Source: Corinectria fuckeliana
Taxonomy: Eukaryota; Ascomycota; Sordariomycetes; Hypocreales; Nectriaceae
Direction: 5' to 3'
NCBI GenBank assembly: GCA_019137255.1
Contig: WPDH01000114.1
Coordinates: 124,001 to 188,000 of the forward strand
DNA length: 64,000 bases
Shown here: piece by piece, positions 42,076 through 54,724 of the stretch
Layout of the letters: each line of letters begins with the position of its first letter
Position numbering within the stretch: the stretch's first letter is position 1
Translations under genes and position numbers: made by a program
The notes under the pieces: generated by a model
Databases searched by the model: none
Seen by the model: only the letters and a program-made list of their open reading frames with translations
What the model was told of the DNA's origin: nothing

Positions 42076-45000
42076 ATGACAGATACAGACAGTACAAAGG
42101 CGTCTTCAGACTTTCTTCTTAAGCTGAAGAAGGCTAAGGACTAGACCCTATAGCTAGAGCGTATTCGCACTCTAGCTACGATACGTGGAATCTGGGAATA
42201 TATTAGCCTAGAGACCACATTAGGTATTAATAATCTAGTATCAGACCCTATGCCAGTCATCAATAAGGGAGACTTCTCCCTAAAGCCTAAAAGACCAGAT
42301 TTTTCAGGCATCAGCAACAGCAAGGAAAAGGCCCTTACTGTACAGATCTATCAGCTTAACCTTAAAGATTAGCGGCAAGACTGTAATATTAAGCGAGCTG
42401 ATAACAACAGGCTATTTATGCTATAGCGGGCAAGACAGGATAAGAGCTTACAGGATAAGGCTCTTAAGAAGAAGAAGCTAGACGAGCTTAAGGTATCTGT
42501 CTTAAAGACCCTCTTAGGCAGCTATACTGCGCACATCAGGAAAACACAGGATCTCAGGGAGATTATTAGCCGCCTTAAGCTCTTTATCAATCCTAAAGAT
42601 GAGGATAATATCTACAGAGTTAAGACGAAGTTTTAGGCCCTAGTGACCAAGAAAGGGTCAAGGGATTAGGAAGCCTGGGCTGACCAGTTTGAGGAGGCCT
42701 AGGAGAATTGCATCATATATAAGGTGATCACTATCGACGAGAAGAGGGCTAGAAGGGAGTTCCTAAAGGCGATAGAGCCCTAGCAAGGGTTCTATCACGC
42801 CTAGGACAAGCTTATCATAAGACAGGAGAGTAAGAGCGAAAAGATGGATAATCTGCTTGAGATCGTACGCCTCTTTCGTGATGATATAAGGAAGGAAAAG
42901 TCAAATCCTCCTCAGGCTCACTTTGTGACAGCCCCTAGGTTATCAAACCCTTCTTAGTTAAGCCAGCAGACTAAAGCTACAGGTCAGAAGTGCCCTGGCT
43001 GTGAAAGGAGGCATCCTGTGCAGATGCCTGCATAGTGGGAAAGATGCTTTAACTTTCTAGCCTTATATAAGAAGGAATACACCCTAGAGGGCTAGGGCCT
43101 TCGCCCTAGGCAGGATAAGACCCTTAAGAAGCGGTTCGACAAGTACCCAGAAGAGCTAAAGAAGGCTAATACCTAGACCCTAGCAAAGAAGGCAACCTAC
43201 ACGCTGATCAGCGGTCTAAAGGAGGAGGCAGAGATGATTACTATCGCTTATTAAACCCCTCCCCCGGGCCTTATTCCTTATATGAATACCCTACGTATAG
43301 CTATATATAACATGACCTCTATAGACCCTATGATCAGGGATATTACCATCTACGATTCTGGCGCCTCACACCACTTCTTTAACTATATGGACTGGTTCTC
43401 TAAAGAAGGCTTTGATTAGGGGGTCAGGGAGACTGCTTACGCGAGAGACAGCGAGATGTTCATAAAGGGCTGAGGCACGGTTAACCTGAGGGTTTAATAC
43501 CCCAGGTTTCCTAAGGGCAGGCTTATCAGACTTAAGCATGCCTACTACATGCCGGGGATGCATCTTAACATAATCTTAGGCTTCTAGATGTATAGCAACA
43601 GCATCATTTGGGATCAGAAAGTGGAAGTCCTTCAGATAAAAAGATCTTCTGAGATAGTGGCCTCTATACGGCTCCGCGTAGGCTAGTGGGTTATTTTAAC
43701 AAGGGCATCTATCTAGAGCCCTCTAGTCATGATAGCCTTAAAGCTTAGGATGGTCCCTAAAGAGGATGCTAAGCTCTGGTATTAATAATGTGGTCATATA
43801 GGGCAGGAAGCTCTTAATTAGCTGGCCTTATTAAGTTTAGGGGTGAGGGTTAAGAGACCCCTCCTTAAGGAATGTCAGGTCTGTGCTATAACGAAGGTAA
43901 TAATAACAGTCTTAAGAAAGTCCCTAGACTGTATCTCTTAGGGGCCTGGAAAAGCAATAAATTACGATCTTTATTACTTTCTGGTGCCTATATATAACGG
44001 CTACTGTTATTAGGTCTTGTTTACAGATATAATAACGAAAATACGCTTCTTCTACCCCCTAAAGTTAAAGTTAGATATTAGGAGCGCGTTTAGAAAGCTA
44101 TAGGCCTGGCTATAGACTTAATACGGCCTCGAGATCTTACTCTTATAGTGTGATAGCAAGAAGGCCCTTTTTACTAAAGAGGAAAGAGAGATCTTTAAGA
44201 ATAACAGCATAATCATCTATAAGTCTGCCCTATTAACCCTAACACAGAACGGGGGTGCTGAGGTATCAGGAAGGATCGTTAAGGTAAAGAGTAAGATTAT
44301 AATTAAGGAGTCAGGGCTCCCAGAAGAGCTCGCCTCTAAGATATACCGCATAGTGGTATACCTTCTTAACCGTACACCTTATCAAAGGAAAAATCAGTAG
44401 GTAACCCCCTACCAGCTCTGGTGGGACTAGGTCAGGGATAACATCCCTGTATATAGTCACATCCCTAAGGATATAAGGCCCTTATGGGCACACATTAAGG
44501 TCTTTAGGTGCCTAGCCTACCTGATAACTATAGCTGCCTTAGAACACATTAAGTCATATAAGTCCCTAAGCCCACTCACAGAGAGAGCCCACATCAGGTA
44601 TCTTATCGGCTATAAGGGTGAGTTATAATACGTGATTTATATGCTAGCAACCTGAGGCAAGAAGGTTGTGATCTCTGCTAACATATAGTTTAACGAGCGA
44701 GAATACTTTAATCTGAGACGTAAGAAAGATGTAGAGGCCCACAGGGAATATGCCTATAGAATCCTAGACCAAATTGATGTAAGGGAGGTCCCTAACAATA
44801 AAGATATCAGCAAGGAAGGCAGTCTTAATATAGCGGCTATAAAGTCTTTCCTAGACCCTACTAAGTTACGGATTTAGGCACCACTTGTGATATCTCCGAG
44901 AGAGATATAACAGCAGGAAGAGGTCTAATACACTTAGCAACAGTAACCTTAAACGGAGGCTTCACGAGAAAAGGAAAGCACCCCTGAGATCAGGGGTGCT

Positions 45001-47124
45001 AAGGCTACATCCAAGACTATTTTGCCCTCTCCCCCTCCTACTGGGAGAGCCGTAAGGCGAGTCACTTTTCTTAATAATACTTCACATCAGTCTAGCTCGC
45101 CGCGTAAAGCAGTAAGCGTAACACCATCATATAATCCGTCACCTGAGATCACAGACAACATCTTATTAGCCGCATAAGCCGAAAACAGTAATAACTCTAC
45201 AGAACCTAATAATCTCGCGGAGGGATCAGAATCACAAGACTCGTCAGATAATAACAGTTTAATTAATACACAGATCGTCATACCAGAACGGGTTAACAAG
45301 ACGTCAGAAGACAAAACGGATAGTAAGGCTAATTTAACCTCACATAACAACCCCAATAACACCTCTCTTCAGTTACTAGAGGAATCATCGTAAAGGACCC
45401 GAAGGGATCACAACTAGCACCTTCAGGAAGCTAATATAATCTCTGGGCGCCACAGTCAGAAGCCCTCAGAGAAAGCCCTTAAGGCACAGAGGCAAAAAGA
45501 ACTTAAAGAGCGCGCCAAGGTAAAGCACATAGTTAATACGACTCTTTTAAACACAGGGAGATATTCCCTACATATCAGCGTGATGCCACCTGCCCTAAGG
45601 TTATATAAGCAGGCCATAACCTCCCCGTGGGCACCTTAGTAGCACGCAGGCCTTCTTCTAGAGATCAAGAACCTAGAGGACAAAAAAGCCTATAAGGAGG
45701 TTCCTACAGACAAGCTAGATAACAACATTCAGCTTATTAACCTTAAATAGGTGTTCACATATAAGGTTAATAAACAGGGCTATGTGACCCGCTTTAAGGC
45801 GCGCCTAGTGGCCTACAGTGATAAGCAGGATAAGGATAAAGCCGAGACCTACACATCTACCTTAGCGTACAGGACTTTTCAGGTGATATGTGTAAAATAC
45901 TGTAAGGAAGACCTTAATACACATCAATATGATATCGTTAACACCTTCATCAAAGCTCTGCTAGGCAGGGAGGTTTACTGCTGCCTACCGCCAGAAATAT
46001 TCAAAAAGGGGGTCTCTCTAAAGCTCCTAAGGGCCCTTTACGGCCTGCAGATATCACTAAAGCTATGGTACGAGAATCTCACCCACTTCTTCACCAGTCA
46101 AGGCTTTAAAGCCTGCAAGAAAGACCCTTACATCTTTAAGCGCGGAAAGCTCTTCATCTTCTTCTATGTGGATAACATCGTCATAATATGGCCAAAGGAG
46201 TTTAGAAGCGAATAGCAACAGGTCTATAATACCCTAATGATAAAGTATCAGGTTAAGAACCTAGGGGAGCTACACTGGTTCCTAGAGATCAAGGTCATTA
46301 GGGACCGCATGGCAAGTCACCTTTAGCTCTCTCAGGAGTTATACATTTCGACTATAGCTAGGAAATTCAAGTTGGATAGTAAGGGACTAGAGGTCTACAA
46401 GGAAAGAACCCCTCTGCCCTTACAGATCCTTATGCCCATAACACACGAAGCCAGCTTCAGCCTTATCTCAAAGTACAGGGCGAAAGTGGGTAGCATAGGC
46501 TATCCTGCTAACACCACAAGGCCTAATATATCCTATACATCATCAAAGCTCAGTCAATTCGGTTATTAGCTAAGCCTTAAGCATGACAAAACAGCAGAAC
46601 AGAGTATCAGCTACCTTTATAACACTAGGAAGCTTTATATCCACTACACAGCAGCTAAGAATCAGGAAAATCTCTTCACAGCCGCAGACACGGCTTTTAG
46701 AGACTGCCTAACGACCAGGAAGTCCTCACAGGGCTAGGTAGTCATACTATATAGGGGTCCTATCGCTTAGAAGGCTATAAAGCAGGATATAGTCACTACA
46801 TTAAGCATAGAGGCTAAGTTGCTCACCCTCACGAGTGTAGTCAAGAAACAGCTGGCCCTAAGTCAACTTCTTAAGAAGGTCAGCATCAAAGTCTAAGACA
46901 CGGCCCAAATCTGGTGTGATAACATCAACACAATCCGGCTGATCACAAAGCAGTCAGCTAAGCTAGTCACAGCACTTCAGCATGTTAATATCTATCATCA
47001 CTAGGTCTGTAAGCTCGTTCAGAAGGGCAAAGTCAAGGTATCTTAGCTGCCCACAGCCTAGATGCTGGCGGATAGCCTCATAAAGCCTCTTCCAGAACAG
47101 AAATATATAACTTTCGTCATGTAA
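42076..47124 (+). pseudogene. Copia gag-pol polyprotein, inactivated
   Basis: The regions fall in the same reading frame as the ATG at 42076. Gag ends with a CxxC..C knuckle-like segment (CPGCERRHP, about 42991). The protease motif IYDSGASHHF is at about 43348, GAG-pre-integrase/integrase follows at about 43770-44600, reverse transcriptase at about 45750-46210 and RNase H at about 46670-46990. At least a dozen in-frame stops interrupt gag alone, nearly all TAG. I noticed no change of frame between these domains. The RT catalytic site reads YVDN at 46165-46176 where copia RTs have YVDD, so even a readthrough product would lack a catalytic Asp. The 3' end is uncertain: the frame has TAA at 47122, followed by more frame-compatible sequence. 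Confidence 0.88.
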
Positions 47125-47950
47125 TTACAGATACGCACAGCCCTAGACAGGGCTGCATAACAGGCCTAGCAACACTCGCAATTTCCTATGTTATCTTACT
47201 ATCAAATCAGAAAAGGAAAACACTCAGAGGATCCTCTAGTTCCTAGCTTTATAATAATCTTATTCACTTTCACGTTAAACAACTTAGTCCACACGAAAGG
47301 GGGTGAATAAGATCAGGGGTGACATTAACATATCACTCAGCTAGAGAGACCTCTAAAGAGCTCGAAAAACAGCATCAGAATACGATTTTCCTACACAGTC
47401 AACATCTCCTAGTCTTTTAATTTAACATCAAACAATTAGCTATACTAATTAGGCTGCTTAACCAGCATAATAAAGCATAAGAGCCACAGTCTTATAGCCC
47501 CGTCAGGCATTAAGGCATTAACACAACAGGTTAGCCTTATATATCAGGATTAGTAATATTATCATCATAATAACAAAAGGGTCAGTTTAGTGTAACAGTC
47601 AAAACTACTATATATCACATAATTTTAGGACCCCTCTGGCGGCTAACACGAAACGCCAGCTCGAAAGCCCAGGAGGGTTAATCCCCACACTTTTGCTAAA
47701 CATAATAATAACCTCTTTCCCTTATTACCTTCCTTTTAAAGCCAGAATCCTGTACAGTAGCTCTGACCGTTGCCTTAGGGCACCGGCTAGAGCCACTATA
47801 CTTTTGGATCAAGGCCGGGGTTTAATTTCAGCCCCGGCAAGGATTCTCTTATTTTTAGGAGCCAGAAACACCAAGGAATTAGCTAGCTAGCACCATCAGA
47901 TAGTTGCAAATAGTCTCATTAGTCGGTCAGACTGACTGCCCCTGGCAGCC

Positions 47951-47964
47951 AGTCTGAGGGGGTG
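47951..47964 (+). other. Polypurine-like tract before the 3' LTR
   Basis: AGTCTGAGGGGGTG abuts the 3' LTR start TGTTAG, in the place expected for the plus-strand primer. Confidence 0.6.
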
Positions 47965-48132
47965 TGTTAGTGGTAGGACCACTAGTCAGGCCCGCTATCA
48001 GGCACCATCCACATTTCTGCCTTAGATGCTAGGCATCTAGCGACAACAGCGATCCCCTTAGGGACTCACCGTTCCGCCCCCTTTTTCCTAGCTTAGTACA
48101 GTTACACATAATACACGCAAGTCACATCAATA
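47965..48132 (+). repeat. 3' LTR of the copia element
   Basis: Same length as the 5' LTR. Differences, all G to A relative to the 5' copy, are at LTR positions 5, and in TATCAGG, CACCATCC, ACAACAGCG and CCTTAGGG. Confidence 0.92.
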
Positions 48133-48275
48133 GAGGCCAACAAAAGAGTGGAGACACCAACTTTATCTTGACAACGACTGCACTAACAGGAAACATCAAC
48201 CCTTCTACAACCACCTCGGGACAGCTTCAGTCCCCGAAGCTGATAGCTTTCCCTCGATTCTCTTCGTCTCGGTGT

Positions 48276-50586
48276 ATGAAAGGCTCAACCATGTCAGCGG
48301 CGCCGCCCCCGCCTCATCCTGTGAAGCCACAGCGAGTCCTGGCGTGCGTACTCTGTCAGCAGCGCAAGATCAGGTGTGACCGCAGGTTTCCCTGCGCCAA
48401 TTGCATAAAAAGCAGGGCGCAGTGTATGCCGGCGACGCAGACCCGACGAAGCAGACGCCGTTTCCCCGAGCGAGAGCTCCTGGACCAGCTCCGCAAGTAC
48501 GAGGATCTGCTCCGTCAGAACAATGTGAGCTTCAGCCCTCTCCACAGGCGTTCGAGTCTCGGAGAGAAGGAGTCTGTCGAAGATTGTTACGAATCGGACG
48601 ATGCGCAGCCACAGGCCAGGGCCCCTGGCGAGCCGTCCTCTTCGGCATCCCCAAAGTCCGAAAGGGCATTTGAGGCCAAGTACGTTAAATATCTCTATTT
48701 TCTGCATCAAGGCCTGAGCTTCCAATCCCGCTCCTTCAGCGCGCTTGTGGAGCTTCGAATCTGTCGGCAAATTTAACATGTCATATAGGAATATCTGGCA
48801 GGCTATGACCCAAGAGGTAAGATCATCGCGAACAATGAGGTCCCTTGCTAAAGTCTTATTGCTAGTCTCAAGGAATTGCCAACGGCGATGGGGCGGCTAC
48901 TGCTGGTGAGCTCGAGACCACAGTCAAAGAGGCCTGGAACCAATTGGTTGACGACGACCACCTTTTATTTGGATCCCGCGTGTCGGCCGTGGACCTCTCT
49001 ACCTTTCATCCCGAGACTGTCGACATCTTCAGGCTCTGGCAGGTTTACCTTGACAACGTCAACCCGCTGCTCAAGGTCACACATACGCCTAGCCTTCAAG
49101 TGCGCATCATAGAGGCCGCAAGCAATGTGAAGAGCATCGGGTCTGCTCTAGAGGCGCTCATGTTTAGTATTTATTGCATGGCCACTCTCAGCCTCGAAGC
49201 CGATGAATGCCAGGCCATGTTCAGGCTGTCAAAGGAGGACCTCTTGACCAAGTATCGGTTTGGCTGCCAGCAGGCTCTGATGAACGCTGGTTTCCTACAG
49301 TCTGTTGACCGTGACTGCCTGACTGCACTGTATCTGTATCTAGTAAGTTCGCTGATTGCTTCACCTTGCGCTTGCTTACGAATCTCTAGCTCTCTGTTCA
49401 CTCCAAGACAAACCCTCGATCCCTCTGCTCCATATTCGGAGTTGCAATCCGCATTGCGCAGTGCATGGGCATCCACAACGAGTCGGCGTTGGCGAGATAC
49501 TCTGTCTTTGAGGCCGAGATGCGTCGGAGGCTTTGGTGGTCGCTGATGCTTTACGACACCCGCAGGGGCGAGATGGCCGACTTGAAAGACTCGTCGCTGG
49601 CTCCGACCTGGGACTGCAGGGTTCCTCTCAACGTTAGCGACTCCGACTTGCGCCCGGAGATGGAGAGCCGGCCTATTGATGGGGGGAAAGCTACAGAGGC
49701 CATCTTCGTTGTCGTGCGCGGCGAGCTGGCAGACTATGTCCGTAACACGTCGTCACACCTCGACTTCACGAACCCAGCCTTGAAGCCCATTGCGAAACTT
49801 CCGGGCGGCGGTGGCCTTGTCGGCCTGGAGAAGAGGATCGAGCAGGAACATCTCAGGTTCTGCGACCTAGAGAACCCGATACACTTTATGACGACGTGGA
49901 TGGCCCGAGCATACCTCGCCAAGAGCCAGCTACTGGAGCACTATTCGAGGGTTTCCGATCCCGACGCCCCTCAAATGGACGAGCAACGAGATATTGCCAT
50001 GTCTATTGCATTTCGCATGCTCGAATGCGACACTGAAATGATAACCTCGCCGCTCACCAAAGGCTATCGCTGGCATCTACGATACCACTTCCCGTTCCCG
50101 GCGTACATCCACATCGTCCAAGACCTGAGACGGCGGCCTCTCAGCAGACAAGCTGAGCTTGCCTGGGAAGTCATGAGCAACAACCACGAAGTGCGTTTTC
50201 TGAGGCTCGGCGCAGTCAGCAGCCCGCTCTTCAGGATGTTCGGCAGGACTGTCCTGCGGGCGTGGGAGGCTCTCGAGGCAGCGGTGAAGACGGACGAGGA
50301 GCCGTTGACTCCGCCGAGGATCATCGTGGGCATCAGGCAGAGGCTCGCACAGATTGCGCAAATGGAACAAGGTTTCGACGTGGAGGGGCTCGGCGCAGTT
50401 GAGAAGACGGATACTGCCGGTTTCGTCACGGCGATGCCGATAGGCCTGGGTGACGATAGCCTCATGTTTGGCGGGGAGCAAGACAGTTTCGTGGGCACGG
50501 ATTCGATAAACGTGCCCGGAACAGGTCAGTTCGACTTTGATATAAGTCAGTTCAACTGGCCTCCGATGGGCTGGGGTCTGGATTAG
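48276..50586 (+). CDS. Zn2Cys6 transcription factor with fungal-specific TF domain
   Basis: Four exons (48276-48679, 48789-48816, 48866-49342, 49390-50586) give 701 residues; exon 2 is only 28 nt. The start may instead be the ATG at 48291. The binuclear cluster is at residues 24-50 (VLACVLCQQRKIRCD, then CANCIKSRAQC), followed by a short coiled-coil (ELLDQLRKYEDLLRQ). The regulatory domain includes EAEMRRRLWWSLMLYDTRR and LDFTNPALKPIAKLP. It resembles general fungal pathway regulators; no target is apparent. The start lies 143 bases past the copia 3' LTR, and it converges with the C2H2 gene 113 bases downstream. The exon-2 boundaries are the least certain part of the model. Confidence 0.78.
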
Positions 50587-50699
50587 CTCACCATAACACG
50601 CCGTCACGACAACACAAAACACAGACATTTGATCATAGTTTACATATGTCCATACCGACTGACTAGATCACGACTCACCCAATGGCAACCTATGCCGTT

Positions 50700-52581
50700 T
50701 TACGCTCGCCCCCTTCTTGTTTCCTCCAAGACGGGAGGCAAATCCGGCCCATGTCGTTGACGAAAATGCTGTCGTAGAAGATCTCGCCGCTCAGACCTAT
50801 AGGTACACCCCCTAGACGGGCATGGAATCCGCCGGATGCCGTCCATGTGGCTCCTATGGTGTTTGCTGCGTCCACCGGAAGTTTTGTACCTCTTTCCGCA
50901 GCCACTATGCATGCACGGGTAGGGCAGCCTGTGTTGATAAATTAGTCAACGTCTCCTTTGAGCCATCGTCATCCTCACCTGTTGTTGGAGACCAAGCCAT
51001 TTTCTTCAGCTGGAGATTCGGTCTTGACAGATGAATCGTCTGTCCGCGCAGAATCGCCAGACTCCTCAAATATCCGGCAGATGAACCGGGCAAACTTCTC
51101 TTCCGGTTCAATCAAGTGCTAAGGACCAGTCAGTCTCCAAGATGATCAAGACAGGCAGAATTCCGCACCTTTGCTATGGCAGTCAAATAGTCTCGAACGT
51201 CCTTTAGGCTTCCCAAATTTCCAAGAGTGACGAATCCCTTTGCGATGGACAGCAGCGCTAGGAATATCGGCTCACCCAGCATGGAGCTTTTCATCGGTCC
51301 AAAGAACCTCTTGCGTAACGTTCTCTCGGCTTTTGACCTCTCGCTTGCAAATGCTGAACCATGTCTACTACGGGCAGCAGTCTTCCCGCTGCCCGACAGC
51401 ATGAAGAAGCATTCACTGAACTGTGTTGTAAACGCAAAGATAGCACGAAACATGGCGGTGTTTCGCAAGGTGGAAACCAGGCAGCCAAGGTCTGTGTTCG
51501 AATTCTCAAACTCAGGCTGGTTGTCCGCGCCGGCTAGGAGTGGTACTTCAGAAGCTGCAGCCGTGCCCTCTGGTAGAGCACAATCGCCATAAACCACACC
51601 GGGCCCGGGGTAACCAGCATCATCTGGATGACTGGGCTGGCCAAAGTCTCCTTGATGTTGGCTAAAGTGGTGTTCTTGGTCTGTTAGATCCATAAGACCC
51701 GCGGCATCTTGAGTCGATAGTACTTCCTCGTCGACGTCGCCTCCATCTTGGATAGTGGGGGGTGCCGTTGAGGGGACGTCTGCAGTAGTCGAAGGCGCCG
51801 TCACTGCTTGGCTGAGAAGCCACATAAATTCATCGTACGTGGTTTGGCTGGGGCTGGATGGGGAAGACTGCAAGGTTGGTTCGTCGTTTAGAAACTCGGC
51901 CAGTCCCAACTCATTGACAGCATCTCCAATGAGCTGGGTCTGTTCCGAAGGCCATACATTCGGTGCCAAGTTGTCGAATGCTCTCCTCTCCTCCTCATCG
52001 CCGATGCGATCCCTCCAACGCTGCAAACCCGAATTCTGTTGGGCGTGTTGGACCTGGCCCCGGAGCAAAGAAAGCGACACACTCGCAAAGGCAAAAACCT
52101 CGACGAGGGTGTCTGGCAGGATTCCGCGGAGGACGTCTCTATAGACCAACATTCCTTTGTTCTGAAGCTCTGCGGAGCTTGGATAGGATCTTCGAAGCGT
52201 CTGGATCCGCGGGCACGTTGACTCGGAGGTGAGGTCGCTGAAACGCTGGAAATGCCGTTCCATCTCACTCTTGCAGCCGCGCAGTCCAGCCAACCCTCGT
52301 TCCATCTCTGTTCTCGATTGAGTGGGCAGTCGACCCGGGCTTTCGAGCAGATGTGACGAGTTATCGACTGGGCCGAGTTGCCGAGCGCTGAGACTGTCCA
52401 TCTTTGCCAGGTATTTGGACCCCGCGAGCATGCCGTCGGCTTCAGCGTTTGCCCTTTGTCGCCAAGCCTGGTCGTCGAAGGGACTGACGCTCGAAGGCCA
52501 CCAAGACCCATCGGGGTCGTCGAAAAAGTTTCTCAGACGGTAGTCCTGCGGGTCACTGGCGTCCCCGAGTGACAAAGACAT
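50700..52581 (-). CDS. C2H2 zinc-finger protein, three exons
   Basis: Exons 52581-51169, 51118-50979 and 50928-50700 give 593 residues. The ATG at 52581 (MSLSLGDASDPQDYRLRNFF) is used because the longer frame opens with GTG. The first exon alone looks like an orphan; splicing adds EEKFARFICRIFEESGDSAR and two C-terminal C2H2 fingers: PCMHSGCGKRYKTSGGRSKH with HH..H, and PCPSRGCTYRSERRDLLRQH with H..H. The middle (about 160-210, GILPDTLVEVFAFASVSLSL) is a hydrophobic helical block seen in fungal C2H2 regulators. It is probably a nuclear DNA-binding protein; the role is unknown. It converges with the Zn2Cys6 gene. Confidence 0.78.
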
Positions 52582-54724
52582 TGTTACCTCTCCTCTTGTG
52601 GTGGGTGCAGAAGGTGACTCTGCCTCTTTGCCTCGCCTTTGTGGCACGATAGAATGACTTCATGTAACGAGAAGCCAGTAAAGCGCGGTAAAAGATGTGT
52701 TTGCCTTGGTTAGATATGGACTTGCTGAGTGGGTGCGAACCAAGCCCAGACCGTCATATATACGGCTCAGGCAGCTTGCCAGGACCTGCCCAGGACAATC
52801 ATCGAAGCATCGCATGTAGAGACCCTTGTCCAGCATTGTCCAGCATTGTCCTGTGAATTGACGTGGAGAATACTGGTGGACACCTCATGCACGCTGCTAT
52901 TGGATGCACATGTGATTTCTAGTACGAGTCGGACGGACTGCGAGTAACCAGGCTATCGTATTGTAGGTGAGATATGCCCTGTAAGCCCAATGCCGTTAGC
53001 ACATACGACATGTTTGAAACGGTGCGGACCTTGCAGGCTAGTTGATTGAGCTTGAGGATGTACAACGAGTCTTGAGTCGTCTGACCGGCGCCTGGAAGTT
53101 GTATCCTTCAACATGTCCCGACACAAGGGAACAACAGCCAGGGCTGCTTTTAGCGATATCGTCGGTATTGCTAGTAGCTTGGCTGTCAATGGTCAGGCTT
53201 GAAAGAAATCCCGGGCAAATGGCTTGGAAACGACCGACTGTACATCCACGGCTACGTCCGCGGCATTGGCCGTCTTATTAGCATTCTCCAATTTCCAGAT
53301 ACAGCTCCCCAGTCAACGGAGGATCCAGGCTCAGACACCAAGCTTCTTGACTGGCTCACTGAAGCACTAGTCAACATTCGACGCGCGAGGTGACGGCCGG
53401 GTGCCATTATTGGCGAGGCAGTCGCTGAGCAAGTCGAACGAGGAGGTGAGAGCGCCAAGGAAGAGTTGCTTGAACAGGGCAGAAGTCAAGTGGCGAGACA
53501 TTCTTTTGGCTAAAGAGGCTTTCTAGCCAAACATCATTGAGTTAGCTGTTGCATCGCCCTTGCCTTATGTACGCAAACAGCAACAATCCGCACGTAGATT
53601 ATTCGCCCAAGTTGGCGGGTCCTTTGGCCTCGCGGTCAAAAGGATCCATTGCTCAGGCTGGCACACCTCCCGGCCTGGTGCATTCAATTCGGGCACTCCA
53701 CGGGTCCCGTCGAGTTAGACTGTCGAACCAAGCGGGACAGAGGCCGGGACTTCGAGACGTCGTCCTTCCACAAGATCACTGCACACGCAGCGACGGCACC
53801 TATGCGGCAGGGCTCACAGGGGAATGTGTCCCCTGGGGGTTTGCATCTTGTTGTGGCTTCCCAGGACCGGCAAGTTTGCTAGTGGTCAGTTGGGCTGTGT
53901 GCGCCAGGGACGTTGGTTCCCCAGATTGGGCGGTAAGACCTGAAGGGACAGTGGAGTGCAGTGACACTGGCCTGTGCCCAATGGCAAATTTCCCCAGTGT
54001 AGTGGCCTGGCCCGTGTAGGGTCTCCGCGGGTGCAGACACTATGGCGACCGCCAGAGTTGAATCACGCCTGTCGTATACAGATGTGAGGTGCGTATTGGC
54101 TTTACAGCCGGTGCGGCGAATCTTTATATTAGTTCATATGATTGGCCTTGATATCTATTATCCTGATTAACTGAAACTTATCAAGTTGGATTTTGCGTCG
54201 TGTGTTTTGCGTCGTGCATTTTACGTCGTTAAATCATGGACTAGAAAGACTACAGTGTTGTAGTCAGCGTCTTGTGTTGGGTGTTGTGACGCACCTCACT
54301 GAGGCCTATTGTAGATTGTAGACCCAGGTAGATAGCTTCCATGGCTAGATGCGTATAAAAATACGGAATTGCCCTTCTCTTGCAGACACCAGGCATTTGT
54401 GGGTGTCCATCTCTGGACCGCCCCGTCTGTAAGTACGGCCAAGCCTTTGGTGCCTCCCCGGCGAGGAAAAGCTCGCAAATGCGAACCACGTTTCGCCGCT
54501 CAAAGTATACTCCCTCTGCAAAGTCGCACTACCCACCGTCGGGTTGGCCCCCTATCGACATCGTCGCGGCCTGGACGGCTTGTGGTATGGCGCAGCACCC
54601 GACCCGATGCTATAGGCCCTCGGGTGCTCGCCATGCCGGGGCCGACATAAACGCCTAGTCCCCTCTCTGTTCCTAGAGATCATCTTGCCGTTAAAAGAGA
54701 GCGCATCAGAAGACCGTGCTGGCC
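52582..54724. other. Gene-poor region, about 2.1 kb
   Basis: The region lies between the C2H2 gene promoter and the 3' end of the histidine kinase gene. Candidate frames (for example 53199-53393 and 53549-54019) lack family features. A small tandem repeat is at 54191-54230. Confidence 0.5.
54191..54230. repeat. TTTTRCGTCGTG-type tandem repeat, 3 copies
   Basis: TTTTGCGTCGTGTG, TTTTGCGTCGTGCA and TTTTACGTCGT follow head to tail. The third copy differs by a G-to-A change. Confidence 0.75.

Larger units (their letters stand above)
41698..48132 (+). mobile_element. Ty1/copia LTR retrotransposon, full length, RIP-degraded
   Basis: The element is 6,435 bp, bounded by two 168-bp LTRs (41698-41865 and 47965-48132) and flanked by the 5-bp target duplication GAGGC (41693-41697 and 48133-48137). 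Inside, a primer-binding site directly follows the 5' LTR, a gag-pol frame runs from 42076 to about 47124 in the copia order (gag, protease, integrase, reverse transcriptase, RNase H), and a G-rich tract (GAGGGGGTG) precedes the 3' LTR. The frame is broken by many stops, so it is non-autonomous. All five LTR differences are G in the 5' copy and A in the 3' copy. LTR identity is 163/168 by my alignment. Confidence 0.93.

Noticed and set aside
42076..43254. Recoded TAG or suppressor-dependent expression of gag
   Set aside because: TAG serves as a normal terminator in host genes of this window (qutR, BUD23), and the RT active site is also damaged, so decay by mutation is the simpler explanation.
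53549..54019. 156-codon plus-strand frame between the C2H2 and kinase genes
   Set aside because: No domain or splice support; composition like intergenic DNA.
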